A stretch of DNA of 33,792 nt from Bacillota bacterium (GCA_022769485.1 JALEJU010000041.1:1-33792); one strand, 5' to 3'. Counted from the stretch's first letter, positions 16,705 to 26,624 are shown. Notes: a model not told the origin generated them from the letters alone. Program-made: numbers and translations.

Positions 16705-17457
16705 CTACCGGATCACGCTGAGAGCAACTCCGTCCCCTACTGACAGGACGGATGTCTCCGCATCCGAAAGCTCTGTAACATAAGTCAAATATCCCCGCAT
16801 GCGATTCATAATCGTTCGATTTCGATGACAGTCCAGAAAATCCTCCGAAGCCGTCATGCCCTTAAACAGTACATTGTCCGCTAAAACCACGGTTCCGGAA
16901 GCGCAGAAAGGCCGAAAAGCCTGCCACATAGCCCGGTAATGTCCGTGGGCGCCGTCCAGAAAAATAAAATCGAAAATAGGATTTTCTTCGTTCTCGGATA
17001 TCTCCTTGCTTCCCCCAGTGGACTGAGAACCGCAAAACGCTGCATTTCCGCTTACGTGCGCCTGGCGCAGGGTTTCCGCCGCGTCACCGCAGACAACCCG
17101 GATTCTCCGGTTCAAAGACTTTCCATTCTCGCAGAACAGATCCCCCTGTTCTTCCGCTTTTTTAATATTCGCCTCCGCCCGTCTGACTAATTCGGGGCGA
17201 ATTTCACAAGTAAGGATCTCTGCCTGCGGCGCCGCCGCCGCAAAACACAATGCAGAATATCCCACGGCCGTTCCGATTTCCAGTATTCGTTCAGGCCGCC
17301 GGATCGCCAGCAGACTCCGAACCAAAGTTTCGGTATCCCGAAGGATGATGGGAATTCCCTCTTCTTCCGCCTCCGCCCGCAGCCGGGATAAAAACGGATT
17401 CAGGGGCCGATAAAGCCCCTGAAGATACGCAGTCACTCGTTCATCTGTGATATTCAT
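16705..17457 (-). CDS. trmR: SAM-dependent O-methyltransferase, TrmR/YrrM type
   Basis: The 250-residue class I methyltransferase has the SAM-binding ILEIGTAVGYSAL (residues 58-70), an acidic end of the next strand (ILTCEIRPE) and the FIFLDGAHGHY motif with metal-binding Asp, typical of O-methyltransferase family 3. TrmR (YrrM) methylates 5-hydroxyuridine to 5-methoxyuridine at wobble position 34. The order mltG-trmR-trhP copies yrrL-yrrM-yrrN/O of Bacillus, which is the main reason for this specific name. AGGA lies seven bases before the ATG. Residues about 135-155 form a Ser/Gly/Glu-rich insertion. Confidence 0.85.
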   Translation of the reverse strand: MNITDERVTAYLQGLYRPLNPFLSRLRAEAEEEGIPIILRDTETLVRSLLAIRRPERILEIGTAVGYSALCFAAAAPQAEILTCEIRPELVRRAEANIKKAEEQGDLFCENGKSLNRRIRVVCGDAAETLRQAHVSGNAAFCGSQSTGGSKEISENEENPIFDFIFLDGAHGHYRAMWQAFRPFCASGTVVLADNVLFKGMTASEDFLDCHRNRTIMNRMRGYLTYVTELSDAETSVLSVGDGVALSVIR

Positions 17458-17487
17458 AAAAGTTCCTCATGCTGTCGACCGGTTGTT

Positions 17488-18561
17488 CTACTGCAAGTTA
17501 TGATAGTTCTTATACGCCGCTTTGTCTTTCAAAAACTGATCATAACCGGAAGAAAAATTATGACAGCCGGTATTGTCCGGTTTTAAAACATAATAAAGGT
17601 ACTTCGTGTCCGCCGGATTCAGCGCCGCTTTAATAGACGAGGCAGAAGGCGAACAAATGGGGCCGGGCGGCAGTCCGTCAATCCGATAAGTATTATACGG
17701 AGAATCAATTTTTGTGTCCGCACTGGAAAGATACTGCTTTTGTTCTCCCAAGGCGTACTGCACCGTAGCGTCAATTCCCAGCCGCATACCTTTATCCAAC
17801 CGGTTGTAAATCACGCTGGCTACCAGATTCCGTTCGCTGTCTGCTAAAGTCTCCCGTTCAATCATAGAAGCCACTGTCAAGATCTCATTGATATCGTATC
17901 CCAGCTTTTTCGCCTGCTTCTCCATATCCTCGTTAAACACTTTTCCGAACTGCGTCAGCATTTTCTCAATAATATCCCTTTCCGAAGCATTATTAAAAAC
18001 TTCATACGTTTCCGGATAGAGATATCCTTCCAGCCGGTTTTTTCCGGCAGGCGCGTCTTTCAGAAACCAGTAATCAAACTCTCCCGATTCCACCAGTTCC
18101 CAGAACACTTCTTTATCGATCAGATTCTGCTCCGACAGCCGTTCCGCAATCTGATCCAGTGTATAACCCTCAGGTATGGTAAAACGCAGGGTGCTGTCGC
18201 GCCCCGCTACCAGCAGCTCCATAATCTCGCCCATGCTCATGCTGGGAGAAATCTCGTATGCTCCCGCCTTATACTTTCCGTCTACCCCCTGCAGCTTGGA
18301 TTGAATCTTAAAAACCTGCTCGGAGTTAATCAGCCCCGCCTCTTTCAAAATAGCCGCAATAGAAGCCGTAGAACTGCCAACAGGGATTACCACTTCTTTT
18401 TTGGACGTATTTCCCGGATCGCAGGGTTCCATCCCCTTTCCAAGCATATGATGGAATACCAGCATTCCGGCTAAAGCCAGCAGCGCCACAGCCACGACCA
18501 AAATAATAAAAATACGGCTTGTTTTCTGTTTCTTTGATGCTTGCTTCGACATAGATTTCAT
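17488..18561 (-). CDS. mltG: Endolytic murein transglycosylase MltG
   Basis: The 357-residue product has a short cytoplasmic tail, one membrane helix (about residues 16-38) and a YceG-like extracytoplasmic part. Motifs include IPEGYTLDQIAERL, LEGYLYPETY (177-186) and the catalytic ASMIERET with Glu235. MltG cuts nascent glycan strands and sets their length. The GIDATVQYALG and PYNTYRIDGLPPGPICSP stretches are typical. It heads the mltG-trmR-trhP group. Only about 35 bases lie between the efp terminator and its start, and no promoter is evident there. Confidence 0.93.
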   Translation of the reverse strand: MKSMSKQASKKQKTSRIFIILVVAVALLALAGMLVFHHMLGKGMEPCDPGNTSKKEVVIPVGSSTASIAAILKEAGLINSEQVFKIQSKLQGVDGKYKAGAYEISPSMSMGEIMELLVAGRDSTLRFTIPEGYTLDQIAERLSEQNLIDKEVFWELVESGEFDYWFLKDAPAGKNRLEGYLYPETYEVFNNASERDIIEKMLTQFGKVFNEDMEKQAKKLGYDINEILTVASMIERETLADSERNLVASVIYNRLDKGMRLGIDATVQYALGEQKQYLSSADTKIDSPYNTYRIDGLPPGPICSPSASSIKAALNPADTKYLYYVLKPDNTGCHNFSSGYDQFLKDKAAYKNYHNLQ

Positions 18562-18595
18562 CCCTTATCCCCAATGAAATTCCGCATGGAAATGC

Positions 18596-18621
18596 AAAAC
18601 AGGCGGGCTCGAAAGCCCGCC
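18596..18621 (-). terminator. Rho-independent terminator after efp
   Basis: On the minus strand a perfect 8-bp GC-rich stem (18621-18614 with 18609-18602) with a TTCG tetraloop is followed by TGTTTTGC. It lies 13 bases after the efp stop and closes the long housekeeping operon. Confidence 0.88.
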
Positions 18622-18633
18622 ATGCATATTCCG

Positions 18634-19194
18634 CTATTTTGCTCTTCCGAGATATTCACCGGTTCTGGTATCGATCTGAATAACCTCGCCTTCTTCGATG
18701 AAAATGGGAACCTGAATTACCGCACCGGTTTCCACCTTAGCCGCTTTTGTCACATTCGTAGCGGTATCACCCTTTACGCCCGGTTCGGTTTCCACAACTT
18801 CCAGGTTTACAAAGTTAGGCGGCTCTACCAGAAACGCGTTTCCCTTGTAGAACTTAATTGTAGCCATATCGTTCTCTCTTAAATAGAGTATCGCGTCTTC
18901 CACCTGTTCCTTCATCAGGGGTACCTGGTCATAGGTTTCCTGATCCATGAAATAATAAAGCTCGCCGTCATCATACAGATACTGCATCTGCTTGGTATCA
19001 ATATGCGCTTTGGGGAACTTATCGTTGGGGTTAAAAGCTTCTTCTCTGGTTGCTCCGGTCAGAATATTCCTGTACTTTGTTCTGACAAAAGCCGCGCCTT
19101 TACCCGGTTTTACATGCTGGAAGTCGAGAACTACATGGGGTTCTCCGTTGATCTCGAAGGTAATCCCCTTTCTAAAATCACTTGCGTATACCAT
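18634..19194 (-). CDS. efp: Translation elongation factor P
   Basis: The 186-residue product has the three-barrel EF-P layout. The KOW-like N-domain carries the [11 protein letters not shown] loop with Lys32, the position modified in many EF-P proteins. OB domains follow, ending with [25 protein letters not shown], the C-terminal signature. EF-P rescues ribosomes stalled on polyproline. GGAGGG lies about eight bases before the ATG. It follows the aminopeptidase gene by 25 bases, a common pairing (pepP-efp). Confidence 0.97.
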   Translation of the reverse strand: MVYASDFRKGITFEINGEPHVVLDFQHVKPGKGAAFVRTKYRNILTGATREEAFNPNDKFPKAHIDTKQMQYLYDDGELYYFMDQETYDQVPLMKEQVEDAILYLRENDMATIKFYKGNAFLVEPPNFVNLEVVETEPGVKGDTATNVTKAAKVETGAVIQVPIFIEEGEVIQIDTRTGEYLGRAK

Positions 19195-19219
19195 AAAATT
19201 TATCCCTCCAATAAATCGT

Positions 19220-20296
19220 TTACAGTGTTATGAGCTCCTTCGGTGAATGAGCCGTGAGTATTATACCAGATTTCGTTACAAATGCCAAGTCTTCTATGCG
19301 AATACCGAATTTTTTCGGCAAATAAATGCCGGGTTCGATGGTTACCGCCATGTTTTCCGCCAAAATTTCATCACTTCCGGGATTTAAAGTAGGCGCTTCG
19401 TGAATCTGCAGTCCTACCCCATGCCCTAATCCGTGACCGAAATATTGACCGTATCCGGCCTTCTCAATCACGCTCCTGGCGGCTCGATCCGCCTCCCGGC
19501 AGGGAAGCCCCGGCTTTAAAGCGCCGCAGGCTGCCAACTGGGCTTCCAGCACAACCTCATACACGGTTCGCATTTCCGTTGAAACCGCACCGCAGGCTAC
19601 CGTGCGCGTCATGTCCGAACAATAATCGTCCACCACACAGCCGAAATCCATAGTAATAAAGTCTCCCGTACAAAGCACACGGTTTCCCGGCTCTCCATGG
19701 GGCAGGCTGGTTTTTTCTCCGAAAATACTGATTGTCGGAAAAGACAGGCGTGACGCACCATTTCTGCGAAAGAAAAATTCAATCTCAAGCGCCGCCTCCT
19801 GCTCCGTGACACCCGGCTTCAGAAAATCCAGCATGTGCGCAAAGCAGCGGTCTCCCAACGCTTCCGCTTTGGCGATGGCTTCCAATTCCTGCTCATCTTT
19901 TACCGCCCGCAGACTTTCTGCCAGCCCGTCGCCGGAGCAAATACAGGAGTCCGGCAGAGTTTCTTCCAGCTTCCTATAAAACGAGGCGGATACCACTTTT
20001 TCTTCAATGCCTAAGCACACCGGGTTTAATTCCCGCAGGAAATCAAATTCATCATATTCCCTGTCCAGCAGTACTACCTCAAAATCCTGTGAGACTGCCT
20101 TTTCCGCTGCTTCCGTATAGCGAAAATCCGTCAGCAGCCAGGCGTGATCTGATTCGACCGCCAGGAAACAGTTATCGCAATGAAACCCCGTCAGATAAAA
20201 CTGGTTCTCTTCCTTGCTTACCAGAAGCGTGGAAAGACCGCTTTCCTCCATTTTCTTCCGCAGATTTCGCAGCCGCTCAGTTCGCCTTTGTTTCAC
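19220..20296 (-). CDS. M24-family Xaa-Pro aminopeptidase
   Basis: The product is a 358-residue creatinase/prolidase-fold enzyme. The dinuclear metal ligands are visible: Asp217 and Asp228 (ITMDFGC, CSDMTRT), His292 (GHGLGHGVG), Glu321 (TIEPGIY) and Glu335 (GIRIED). It removes an N-terminal residue preceding proline. I chose the GTG at 20296, preceded by GGGGGG at eight bases and giving the usual N-terminal [11 protein letters not shown]. The frame runs on to 20368, but those 24 residues lie inside ylbF and do not look like the family. The chosen start still overlaps ylbF by 20 bases. Confidence 0.9.
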   Translation of the reverse strand: MKQRRTERLRNLRKKMEESGLSTLLVSKEENQFYLTGFHCDNCFLAVESDHAWLLTDFRYTEAAEKAVSQDFEVVLLDREYDEFDFLRELNPVCLGIEEKVVSASFYRKLEETLPDSCICSGDGLAESLRAVKDEQELEAIAKAEALGDRCFAHMLDFLKPGVTEQEAALEIEFFFRRNGASRLSFPTISIFGEKTSLPHGEPGNRVLCTGDFITMDFGCVVDDYCSDMTRTVACGAVSTEMRTVYEVVLEAQLAACGALKPGLPCREADRAARSVIEKAGYGQYFGHGLGHGVGLQIHEAPTLNPGSDEILAENMAVTIEPGIYLPKKFGIRIEDLAFVTKSGIILTAHSPKELITL

Positions 20297-20633
20297 CGCT
20301 GAATCCCCCCGGCTGTACCACCTCGCCGATAATGCTGTAAACTTCCGAGACCATACGGGTAAAAGCAAATTCCGCCTGCAAATACTGCGCCGCTAAAGGA
20401 TCCGCCATTAAAATCTGATACAGAGACTGGATCTGCTGGGTCATATCCGGCTGCGCCTCTCCCCCCATCATCTGCTGCGCCTGCATCTGAAACTGTTTCG
20501 CTTGAAAATCGTTGAGCATACCGGTCAATTCCGGATTGGCATTAACCTTGTCTTTCATTTCCATATAAGTTTTATATTCCTGACTCTCTTTTAATGCTCT
20601 GGCCAATACATGCGCTTCATCATATACGTTCAT
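20277..20633 (-). CDS. ylbF: YlbF-family regulator
   Basis: This 118-residue all-helical protein matches the YlbF/YmcA family: VYDEAHVLARALKESQEYKTY, NPELTGMLNDFQAKQFQMQAQQ and a Leu-rich C-terminal helix. In Bacillus, YlbF, YmcA and YaaT form the Y-complex, which affects RNase Y-dependent mRNA maturation, biofilm formation and competence. The gene starts one base after the stop of the RNase J gene with GGAGGTG inside it, so the two are co-translated. YlbF and YmcA are hard to tell apart here. Confidence 0.85.
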   Translation of the reverse strand: MNVYDEAHVLARALKESQEYKTYMEMKDKVNANPELTGMLNDFQAKQFQMQAQQMMGGEAQPDMTQQIQSLYQILMADPLAAQYLQAEFAFTRMVSEVYSIIGEVVQPGGFSGETKAN

Positions 20634-20634
20634 A

Positions 20635-22479
20635 TTACACCTCCAGGAACACCGGCAATATAACGGGATTCCTCTTCGTTCTCTGATAGATATAACCTTG
20701 CAGTTCCGAACGGACAGCGTTCTTCATGGCTCCCCAGTCCTTTACGCCTTCTTCCCGGCAGCGTTCCAGACGGCTTGCCGCTACCCGGCGGGCCGCTTCC
20801 ATTAAATCCTCTGCTTCTCTTACATAAACAAAACCGCGGGAAACAAGATCCGGTCCGCTGATAATTTCCCCTGTTGCACGATCTACTCCGGCAACAACGA
20901 TAATCAATCCGCCTTCGGAAAGGAGTTTTCTGTCCCGAAGGACAATATTTCCCACATCCCCTACGCCTAAGCCGTCTACGAAGACCGCCCCGCTGGGAAC
21001 GGTTTCCTGCTTCTTTTCCGCTTTGTTTTTCCGCAGGGATAAAACCTCGCCGTTGGCCAGAATAAACGTACGGTTTTTCTGCTTGCTGAGGCTGTCCGCC
21101 AGCCGCGCATGCTGCCGCAGATGGCGGTATTCCCCGTGAACCGGCATAAAATACTTCGGACGGATAATAGACTGTATCAATTTCAATTCTTCCTGGCTTG
21201 CGTGACCGGAAACGTGAATATCCGCAATATCCGAATGAATTACATCCGCGCCCCGTTCAAACAAACGGTTTACTACATTGGAGATGGTCTTCTCATTACC
21301 CGGGATGGGGCTGGAAGACAGGATAACTACATCTCCCCGTTTGATCTGGACGGCTTTGTGTTCGTTGGCCGCCATGCGGGCCAGCGCCGACATGGGCTCG
21401 CCCTGGCTTCCGGTTGTAATAATAACCAGCTCCGAATCTTTGATATTTTTAATCTTATTGATATCTACCAACACGCCGCTGGGCACTTTTAAGTAACCGA
21501 TTTCCTGCGCCAGTTCCGCCACATTCAGCATACTGCGTCCGGAAATAGCCACTTTACGCTTGAACATGACCGCCGTATCGATAATCTTCTGCACCCGATG
21601 TACATTGGAAGCAAAAGTTGCCACCAAAATACGGGCGGTAGGATGTTCTTTAAAGGCGGCTTCCAGGGCATAACCGACATTTTGTTCCGAGGGGGTATAC
21701 CCTTTTCGCTCCGCGTTGGTACTGTCCGCCATCATAAGCAGAACACCCTTTTCTCCGATGCGGGCCAGTCTCTGAAAATCAATAGAGCCTCCTCCATCTA
21801 AAGGCGTATAGTCAATTTTAAAGTCTCCTGTATGGAAGATCACACCTACAGGCGTTTCGATGGCCATACAAATGGAGTCTGCAATGGAATGGGTAGTCCG
21901 CAGGGTTTCCACCTTGAACACGCCGATCCGCACGGTATCTCCGGCCTTAAACACATTCAATTTTGCCCGAAGCCCATGCTCTTTCAGCTTGTTTTCCACC
22001 AGTCCCAAAGTCAACCGGGTACCGTAGATAGGCACGTTGATTTCTTTTAAAAGATACGGTATCGCCCCGATATGATCTTCGTGTCCGTGGGTAATGATCA
22101 TACCCCGAATTTTATCTTTGTTCTTAATCAGATAGGTAAAATCCGGAATTACAATATCGATTCCGTACATCTCACTGTCCGGAAAGGAAAGGCCGCAGTC
22201 GATAATCATAATGTCGTTCTTGTATTCCAGAACGGTAATATTCTTGCCGATTTCATTCAAACCGCCAAGAGGAATTACCTTTACTTCTCCCAAGTCCCTC
22301 TTTTTTTCAATAGGCGCCTTATTCCTTTCCCCGGAAGTTCTCCGTCTCTCCCCCGGTTCTTTCCGTCTCTCACCGCTCTCTTTTCCCCGAGCAGAGGGAG
22401 ATCTTCTCTTTTGAGGAGTTTCCTGTTTCCGTTCTCCGGAAAATCTCCTCTTTCTGTTGTTTTCTCTTTCCTGATTCAA
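20635..22479 (-). CDS. rnj: Ribonuclease J with an Arg-rich N-terminal extension
   Basis: The metallo-beta-lactamase/beta-CASP RNase J core starts with VKVIPLGGLNEIGKN (near residue 66). It has ITHGHEDHIGAIPYLL (motif 2, about 130-146), a HTGDFKIDYTP stretch, and SGHASQEE and PVHGEYRHL late motifs. It acts as a 5'-3' exonuclease and endonuclease in mRNA decay and rRNA maturation. The first 65 residues are rich in Arg, Lys, Glu and Ser with repeated GER units. I chose the TTG at 22479, preceded by AAAGGA at 11 bases. The frame is open to 22569, but no good ribosome binding site exists there and that stretch holds two hairpins. With the chosen start the protein has 614 residues. Confidence 0.92.
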   Translation of the reverse strand: MNQERENNRKRRFSGERKQETPQKRRSPSARGKESGERRKEPGERRRTSGERNKAPIEKKRDLGEVKVIPLGGLNEIGKNITVLEYKNDIMIIDCGLSFPDSEMYGIDIVIPDFTYLIKNKDKIRGMIITHGHEDHIGAIPYLLKEINVPIYGTRLTLGLVENKLKEHGLRAKLNVFKAGDTVRIGVFKVETLRTTHSIADSICMAIETPVGVIFHTGDFKIDYTPLDGGGSIDFQRLARIGEKGVLLMMADSTNAERKGYTPSEQNVGYALEAAFKEHPTARILVATFASNVHRVQKIIDTAVMFKRKVAISGRSMLNVAELAQEIGYLKVPSGVLVDINKIKNIKDSELVIITTGSQGEPMSALARMAANEHKAVQIKRGDVVILSSSPIPGNEKTISNVVNRLFERGADVIHSDIADIHVSGHASQEELKLIQSIIRPKYFMPVHGEYRHLRQHARLADSLSKQKNRTFILANGEVLSLRKNKAEKKQETVPSGAVFVDGLGVGDVGNIVLRDRKLLSEGGLIIVVAGVDRATGEIISGPDLVSRGFVYVREAEDLMEAARRVAASRLERCREEGVKDWGAMKNAVRSELQGYIYQRTKRNPVILPVFLEV

Positions 22480-22504
22480 TATTTTTTCTGTCCTTTCCGG
22501 CACA

Positions 22505-22550
22505 CTTCCGCAGGAAGCAGTATCCGCAGAACCGCTCAGCCGGCGGATAC
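22505..22550 (-). promoter_or_regulatory. Two hairpins in the leuS-rnj gap
   Basis: A perfect 8-bp inverted repeat (22520-22527 with 22543-22550, loop 15) and a 5-bp one (22505-22509 with 22513-22517, loop 3) stand in tandem just upstream of the chosen RNase J ribosome binding site. They may protect or process the mRNA or control rnj translation; this is inference. If translation starts at 22569, they lie in coding sequence. Confidence 0.45.
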
Positions 22551-22574
22551 CGCTCCTGAAATGCACCAATCAGG

Positions 22575-25046
22575 CTATTTCACTACGATGTTAAACAATT
22601 TGCCCGGAATCGGAATCATCTTTATCACATTCTTGCCTTCCAGGAGAGTCTGCACGACATCGTTCGCCAATACGGCAGCCTGGAAATCCTCTTTCGAGAG
22701 CCCGTTAGCGACCATAATCTTTTCTTTTACTTTTCCGTTCACCTGTACGACGATTTCCACTTCGTCTTTAACGGTCGCTTTTTCATCCACTTCCGGCCAT
22801 TGAGCCAGGTAAATGCTCTCTTCGTGTCCTAAATGCTGCCACATTTCTTCGCAGATATGCGGAGTAAACGGTGCCAGCAGAAGAACCAGACAGGTAGCTG
22901 CATACTTAAGCAGGCCTGCGTTTTGCACTTCCAATCCCTTGTACCGGTACATTTCGTTGACCAGTACCATGATAGCAGAAATAGCTGTATTAAAGTTAAA
23001 ACGGTTGCCCATGTCCTCTGTCACCTTTTTGATTGTGGTGTTGAGCACATAGTTCAGTTCTTTATCGTCAGCACTTTCAACCTTCCAGGTATCCGGTGCA
23101 TTCTGAATCGTATTTGTCAGATCAAAAATCAGGCGGTAAACACGGTTCAGGAAGCGGTAGCTTCCTTCCACCCCCGCATCTGACCACTCCAGTTCTTTTT
23201 CCGGAGGAGCCGCAAACAAAATAAACAATCTCGCGGTATCCGCTCCGTATTTTTTAATGATTTCCTCGGGGCTTACCACATTCCCCTTGGATTTGGACAT
23301 TTTAGATCCGTCTTTCAGAACCATTCCCTGCGTCAGCAGATTTGTAAACGGCTCCGGAGATGGCGACCAGCCCAGATCATAAAGGAATTTATTGAAAAAC
23401 CTTGCGTAAAGCAGATGCAGGATCGCATGCTCTACACCGCCGATATACTGATCTACCGGCATCCAGTATTTCGCTTTCTCTTTATCCCAGATTTCCTCCG
23501 TATTCCGTGCGTCGGTATAGCGCAAGAAATACCAAGAAGAATCCAAAAATGTATCCATCGTATCGATTTCCCGCTCCGCAGGACCGCCGCAGCAGGGGCA
23601 TACAGTCTGCCGGAAGGTTTTACTGGTAACCAGCGGAGATTCTCCCTTACCGGTAAATTCAACATCCTTCGGAAGAAGAACCGGCAGGTTTTCTTCTTTT
23701 TCGGGAACCCATCCGCATTTTTCACAATAAATCATGGGAATCGGCGTACCCCAATATCTCTGTCTGGAGATCAGCCAGTCGCGAAGACGGAAATTGATAG
23801 CCTTTTTGCCGATGCCCTGCCGTTCCAGATCGTCCATAATCGCCTCTATGGCTTCCTTATTGTTCATTCCGGTAAACTTTCCGGAATTGATCATAGTTCC
23901 TTCCGCCACAAAAGCGGCTTTCAGGTTATTAATGTCGATTTCAGGATCCTTCGTGTCAACGACAGGAATAATATCCAAGCCGTATTTTACGGCGAAATCA
24001 AAGTCTCTCTGGTCGTGAGCCGGTACCGCCATAATGGCGCCGGTGCCGTAATCCATGAGAACGTAATTTGCGATGTAAATAGGAACCTCTTTGCCGTTTA
24101 CCGGATTTACCGCATACCGACCGATAAAGAGCCCCTCTTTTTCCAAGGTTGTAGCAGTACGGTCAATATCCGACAGATACTGCAGTTTATCCAGGAATTC
24201 CTCCACTTTCGCTTCGTACTCTGTTCCCGCTACCAACTCCTTTACATAAGGATGTTCCGGCGCCAGTACCATATAGGTTACGCCGTACAAAGTATCCGGA
24301 CGGGTAGTAAAGATGGTCATTTTTTTATCAAAACCGACGATATCAAAATCCACTTCACCGCCGATGCTCTTACCGATCCAGTTCTTCTGCATGAGTTTTA
24401 CCTTGTTGGGCCACCCCTCCAAAGTATCCAAATCTGCCAGCAGACGATCGGCGTAATCTGTAATCTTCAGATACCACTGCTCCAGTTCTTTCTTCCCTAC
24501 CGCCGTTCCGCAGCGCTCGCAGCAGCCCTCTACTACCTGCTCGTTCGCAAGTACGGTCTGACAGGAAGGGCACCAGTTCACAGCCTTCTTTTTCTTATAC
24601 GCCAGCCCTTTCTTATAAAACTGAATGAAAATCCACTGCATCCACTTATAGTAACCGGGATGAGCGGTGGCCACTTCCCTGTCCCAATCATAACTCAAGC
24701 CTAAAGTTTTCAGCTGCTGACGCATTTCTGCGATGTTGGCCCACGTCCACACTTCCGGATGAGTCTGATTCTTGATAGCCGCGTTTTCCGCAGGAAGGCC
24801 GAAGGAATCCCATCCCATGGGATGCAGAACGTTCTTGCCTCTCATTGTCAGATATCTGGACACCACATCGCCGATAGAATAATTACGAACATGCCCCATA
24901 TGGAGCTTTCCGGACGGATAAGGGAACATTTCCAACAGATAGAATTTTTCTTTGTTCTCATCTTCCGTCTTCTTGAACAAATCTTTTTCTTCCCAGTATT
25001 TCTGCCATTTGCTTTCTATTTTCGTAAAATTGTAATTCTGTTCCAC
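22575..25046 (-). CDS. leuS: Leucyl-tRNA synthetase
   Basis: The 823-residue class I synthetase has [14 protein letters not shown] (HIGH motif at 49-52), a zinc-ribbon with Cys pairs (CPSCQT and CCERCG, about 160-182), a CP1 editing domain ([20 protein letters not shown] and [15 protein letters not shown]), and [11 protein letters not shown] (KMSKS near residue 580), followed by the anticodon-binding domain. The length is normal for bacterial LeuRS. It starts with GTG, preceded by GGAGG at eight bases. No T-box lies upstream, since rsfS ends 21 bases before it; it depends on the operon promoter. Confidence 0.98.
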   Translation of the reverse strand: MEQNYNFTKIESKWQKYWEEKDLFKKTEDENKEKFYLLEMFPYPSGKLHMGHVRNYSIGDVVSRYLTMRGKNVLHPMGWDSFGLPAENAAIKNQTHPEVWTWANIAEMRQQLKTLGLSYDWDREVATAHPGYYKWMQWIFIQFYKKGLAYKKKKAVNWCPSCQTVLANEQVVEGCCERCGTAVGKKELEQWYLKITDYADRLLADLDTLEGWPNKVKLMQKNWIGKSIGGEVDFDIVGFDKKMTIFTTRPDTLYGVTYMVLAPEHPYVKELVAGTEYEAKVEEFLDKLQYLSDIDRTATTLEKEGLFIGRYAVNPVNGKEVPIYIANYVLMDYGTGAIMAVPAHDQRDFDFAVKYGLDIIPVVDTKDPEIDINNLKAAFVAEGTMINSGKFTGMNNKEAIEAIMDDLERQGIGKKAINFRLRDWLISRQRYWGTPIPMIYCEKCGWVPEKEENLPVLLPKDVEFTGKGESPLVTSKTFRQTVCPCCGGPAEREIDTMDTFLDSSWYFLRYTDARNTEEIWDKEKAKYWMPVDQYIGGVEHAILHLLYARFFNKFLYDLGWSPSPEPFTNLLTQGMVLKDGSKMSKSKGNVVSPEEIIKKYGADTARLFILFAAPPEKELEWSDAGVEGSYRFLNRVYRLIFDLTNTIQNAPDTWKVESADDKELNYVLNTTIKKVTEDMGNRFNFNTAISAIMVLVNEMYRYKGLEVQNAGLLKYAATCLVLLLAPFTPHICEEMWQHLGHEESIYLAQWPEVDEKATVKDEVEIVVQVNGKVKEKIMVANGLSKEDFQAAVLANDVVQTLLEGKNVIKMIPIPGKLFNIVVK

Positions 25047-25067
25047 TATCGTATCCTCCGCTTTCGC

Positions 25068-25421
25068 TTATTCTTGATCTTCTTCAATCTCCAGGAAAAT
25101 TCCGTCTCCCCAGACCTTTTCAATATTATAATGAGCTCTCTGCTCTCTGGAAAAGATATTGACGATCAAATCGCCGAAATCCAACAAAATCCAGCCTGAA
25201 GGTCCTTTTCCTTCTATATTCTTTGCTAAAATATCCACCTTTGCAAGCTCATCTTCCACTTCAGAGGCCAAAGTTGCCACCTGTCTTTCCGATCCGCCGG
25301 AAGCAATCAGCAGATAATCTGCAAAGGAAGATTTTTCACGCACATCGATCAAAGCAATGTCCAGAGCTTTTTTCTTGGATAAAACCTTCGCCGCCAACTG
25401 CGCGATTTCCAAATTATTCAT
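25068..25421 (-). CDS. rsfS: Ribosomal silencing factor RsfS
   Basis: The 117-residue product matches the Iojap/RsfS family: DIALIDVREKSSFADYLLIASGGSERQV, then GPSGWILLDFGDLIVNIFSREQRAHYNIEKVWGD. RsfS binds L14 (uL14) and blocks subunit joining in starvation. It follows yqeK by 14 bases, the standard nadD-yqeK-rsfS order. Confidence 0.96.
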   Translation of the reverse strand: MNNLEIAQLAAKVLSKKKALDIALIDVREKSSFADYLLIASGGSERQVATLASEVEDELAKVDILAKNIEGKGPSGWILLDFGDLIVNIFSREQRAHYNIEKVWGDGIFLEIEEDQE

Positions 25422-25435
25422 GCCTTCCTCTCTTT

Positions 25436-26020
25436 CTAAGAGCGTTGCCGCTCTTTTATTTTCTGAAGCAGGTCATCCCTGGCTTCCAGCGTATCCGGCG
25501 CCAGAAAATAACCTCTTTCGTTTACATAATCAACTGTCCTGGAAAGGGATTGCAGACAGGCCCGATCCAGATCTTTCATTAAAAGCGCCCGAAGCCTCTT
25601 TACACCCGGATAATTTCGTCCCGGTTCTGCCGCGTCCGCTAAATAAATGATTTTTTCCAAAACGGACATACCGGCTCTGCCGGTTGTATGAAAAGAGACT
25701 GCATTCAATAAATCAGGGTCGGTGATTCCGTATTTATGCTCCATTTCATAAACAGCCGCCTTGCTGTGCGCCAGGTTGCTGTTGTTCAGGCAATATTCCG
25801 GAAAGCCGCCCTTTTTTATATAATCATTCAGCACCTCCGTCTCCGCACTGCGAAACATATCATGACAAAGTGCCGCCAGTTCGGCCTTCTCCGGATCTTC
25901 TCCGTAATGAAGCGCCATTTCCCTGGCCAGCTTCGCTACGGCGTAAACATGCCGGAGGCGCTTTTCCTTTAGATTCTCCCGATTTCGTTCTTCAATCTGT
26001 TTCTTTAAAGCGTTCTGCAT
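25436..26020 (-). CDS. yqeK: YqeK-family HD hydrolase (diadenosine tetraphosphatase)
   Basis: The 194-residue HD-domain protein has LRHVYAVAKLA (first His near residue 24), AALCHDMFRS (His53-Asp54) and a later HTTGRAGM and IIYLADAAEPGR, all typical of YqeK. The family hydrolyses Ap4A symmetrically to ADP. The gene overlaps nadD by 29 bases, as in many Firmicutes. Confidence 0.94.
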   Translation of the reverse strand: MQNALKKQIEERNRENLKEKRLRHVYAVAKLAREMALHYGEDPEKAELAALCHDMFRSAETEVLNDYIKKGGFPEYCLNNSNLAHSKAAVYEMEHKYGITDPDLLNAVSFHTTGRAGMSVLEKIIYLADAAEPGRNYPGVKRLRALLMKDLDRACLQSLSRTVDYVNERGYFLAPDTLEARDDLLQKIKERQRS

Positions 26021-26621
26021 CGTACAATCCTCTGTCTCGAATGTAGGCTTCTACACCCGGGGGTAAAATGTACCGGAGAGACCGCCCTTCCTGAATCCGC
26101 TTACGGATATCGGTAGAGGAAATCTCTATTTTAGGCATAAACGCCACGGTAATTTTAGTGTGATAACGTTCCCGCAGCTTTGCGATCTGGGCATCTCTTT
26201 CTTCATCCAAATAACCGGCGCGGGAACCGACAATCAGACAATACTCGGACAAAATGCGGGGACCTTCCCTCCACTGCTCAATTTTTAAAAATGCGTCTGC
26301 TCCCAGCACAAAAGAAATTTCCGCATTTTTTCCGAATTTTTCCCGGCAAAGATCCAAGGTAACCGCAGTATAGGATATTTCCTTCCTCTGCAGTTCCAAA
26401 TCGGAAGCCTGCAGCCGGGGGTTACCCTCCACCGCCAGTTTTACCATTTCCAGACGTTCCCGGGGAGACGCGACATCTTTACCGATTTTAAACGGAGAAA
26501 TCTGTGCGGGCATAAGCAGAAGCGAATCCAAATCCGCAGCGTCTGCGGCTTGCTCTGCAAGGATTAAATGTCCGATATGAATAGGATCAAAGGTCCCGCC
26601 GAAAATTCCGATTTTTTTCAT
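25992..26621 (-). CDS. nadD: Nicotinate-mononucleotide adenylyltransferase
   Basis: The 209-residue product has the nucleotidyltransferase GGTFDPIHIGHL motif (8-19), FVLGADAFLKIEQW and the C-terminal ISSTDIRKRI motif. It makes deamido-NAD from NaMN and ATP. It begins three bases after the aspS stop and overlaps yqeK. Confidence 0.97.
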   Translation of the reverse strand: MKKIGIFGGTFDPIHIGHLILAEQAADAADLDSLLLMPAQISPFKIGKDVASPRERLEMVKLAVEGNPRLQASDLELQRKEISYTAVTLDLCREKFGKNAEISFVLGADAFLKIEQWREGPRILSEYCLIVGSRAGYLDEERDAQIAKLRERYHTKITVAFMPKIEISSTDIRKRIQEGRSLRYILPPGVEAYIRDRGLYDAERFKETD

Positions 26622-26624
26622 ATT

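Noticed and set aside
23415-24704. 429-codon plus-strand frame opposite leuS
   Set aside because: leuS is certain on the other strand over the whole range; the plus frame is a shadow with no recognisable motifs.
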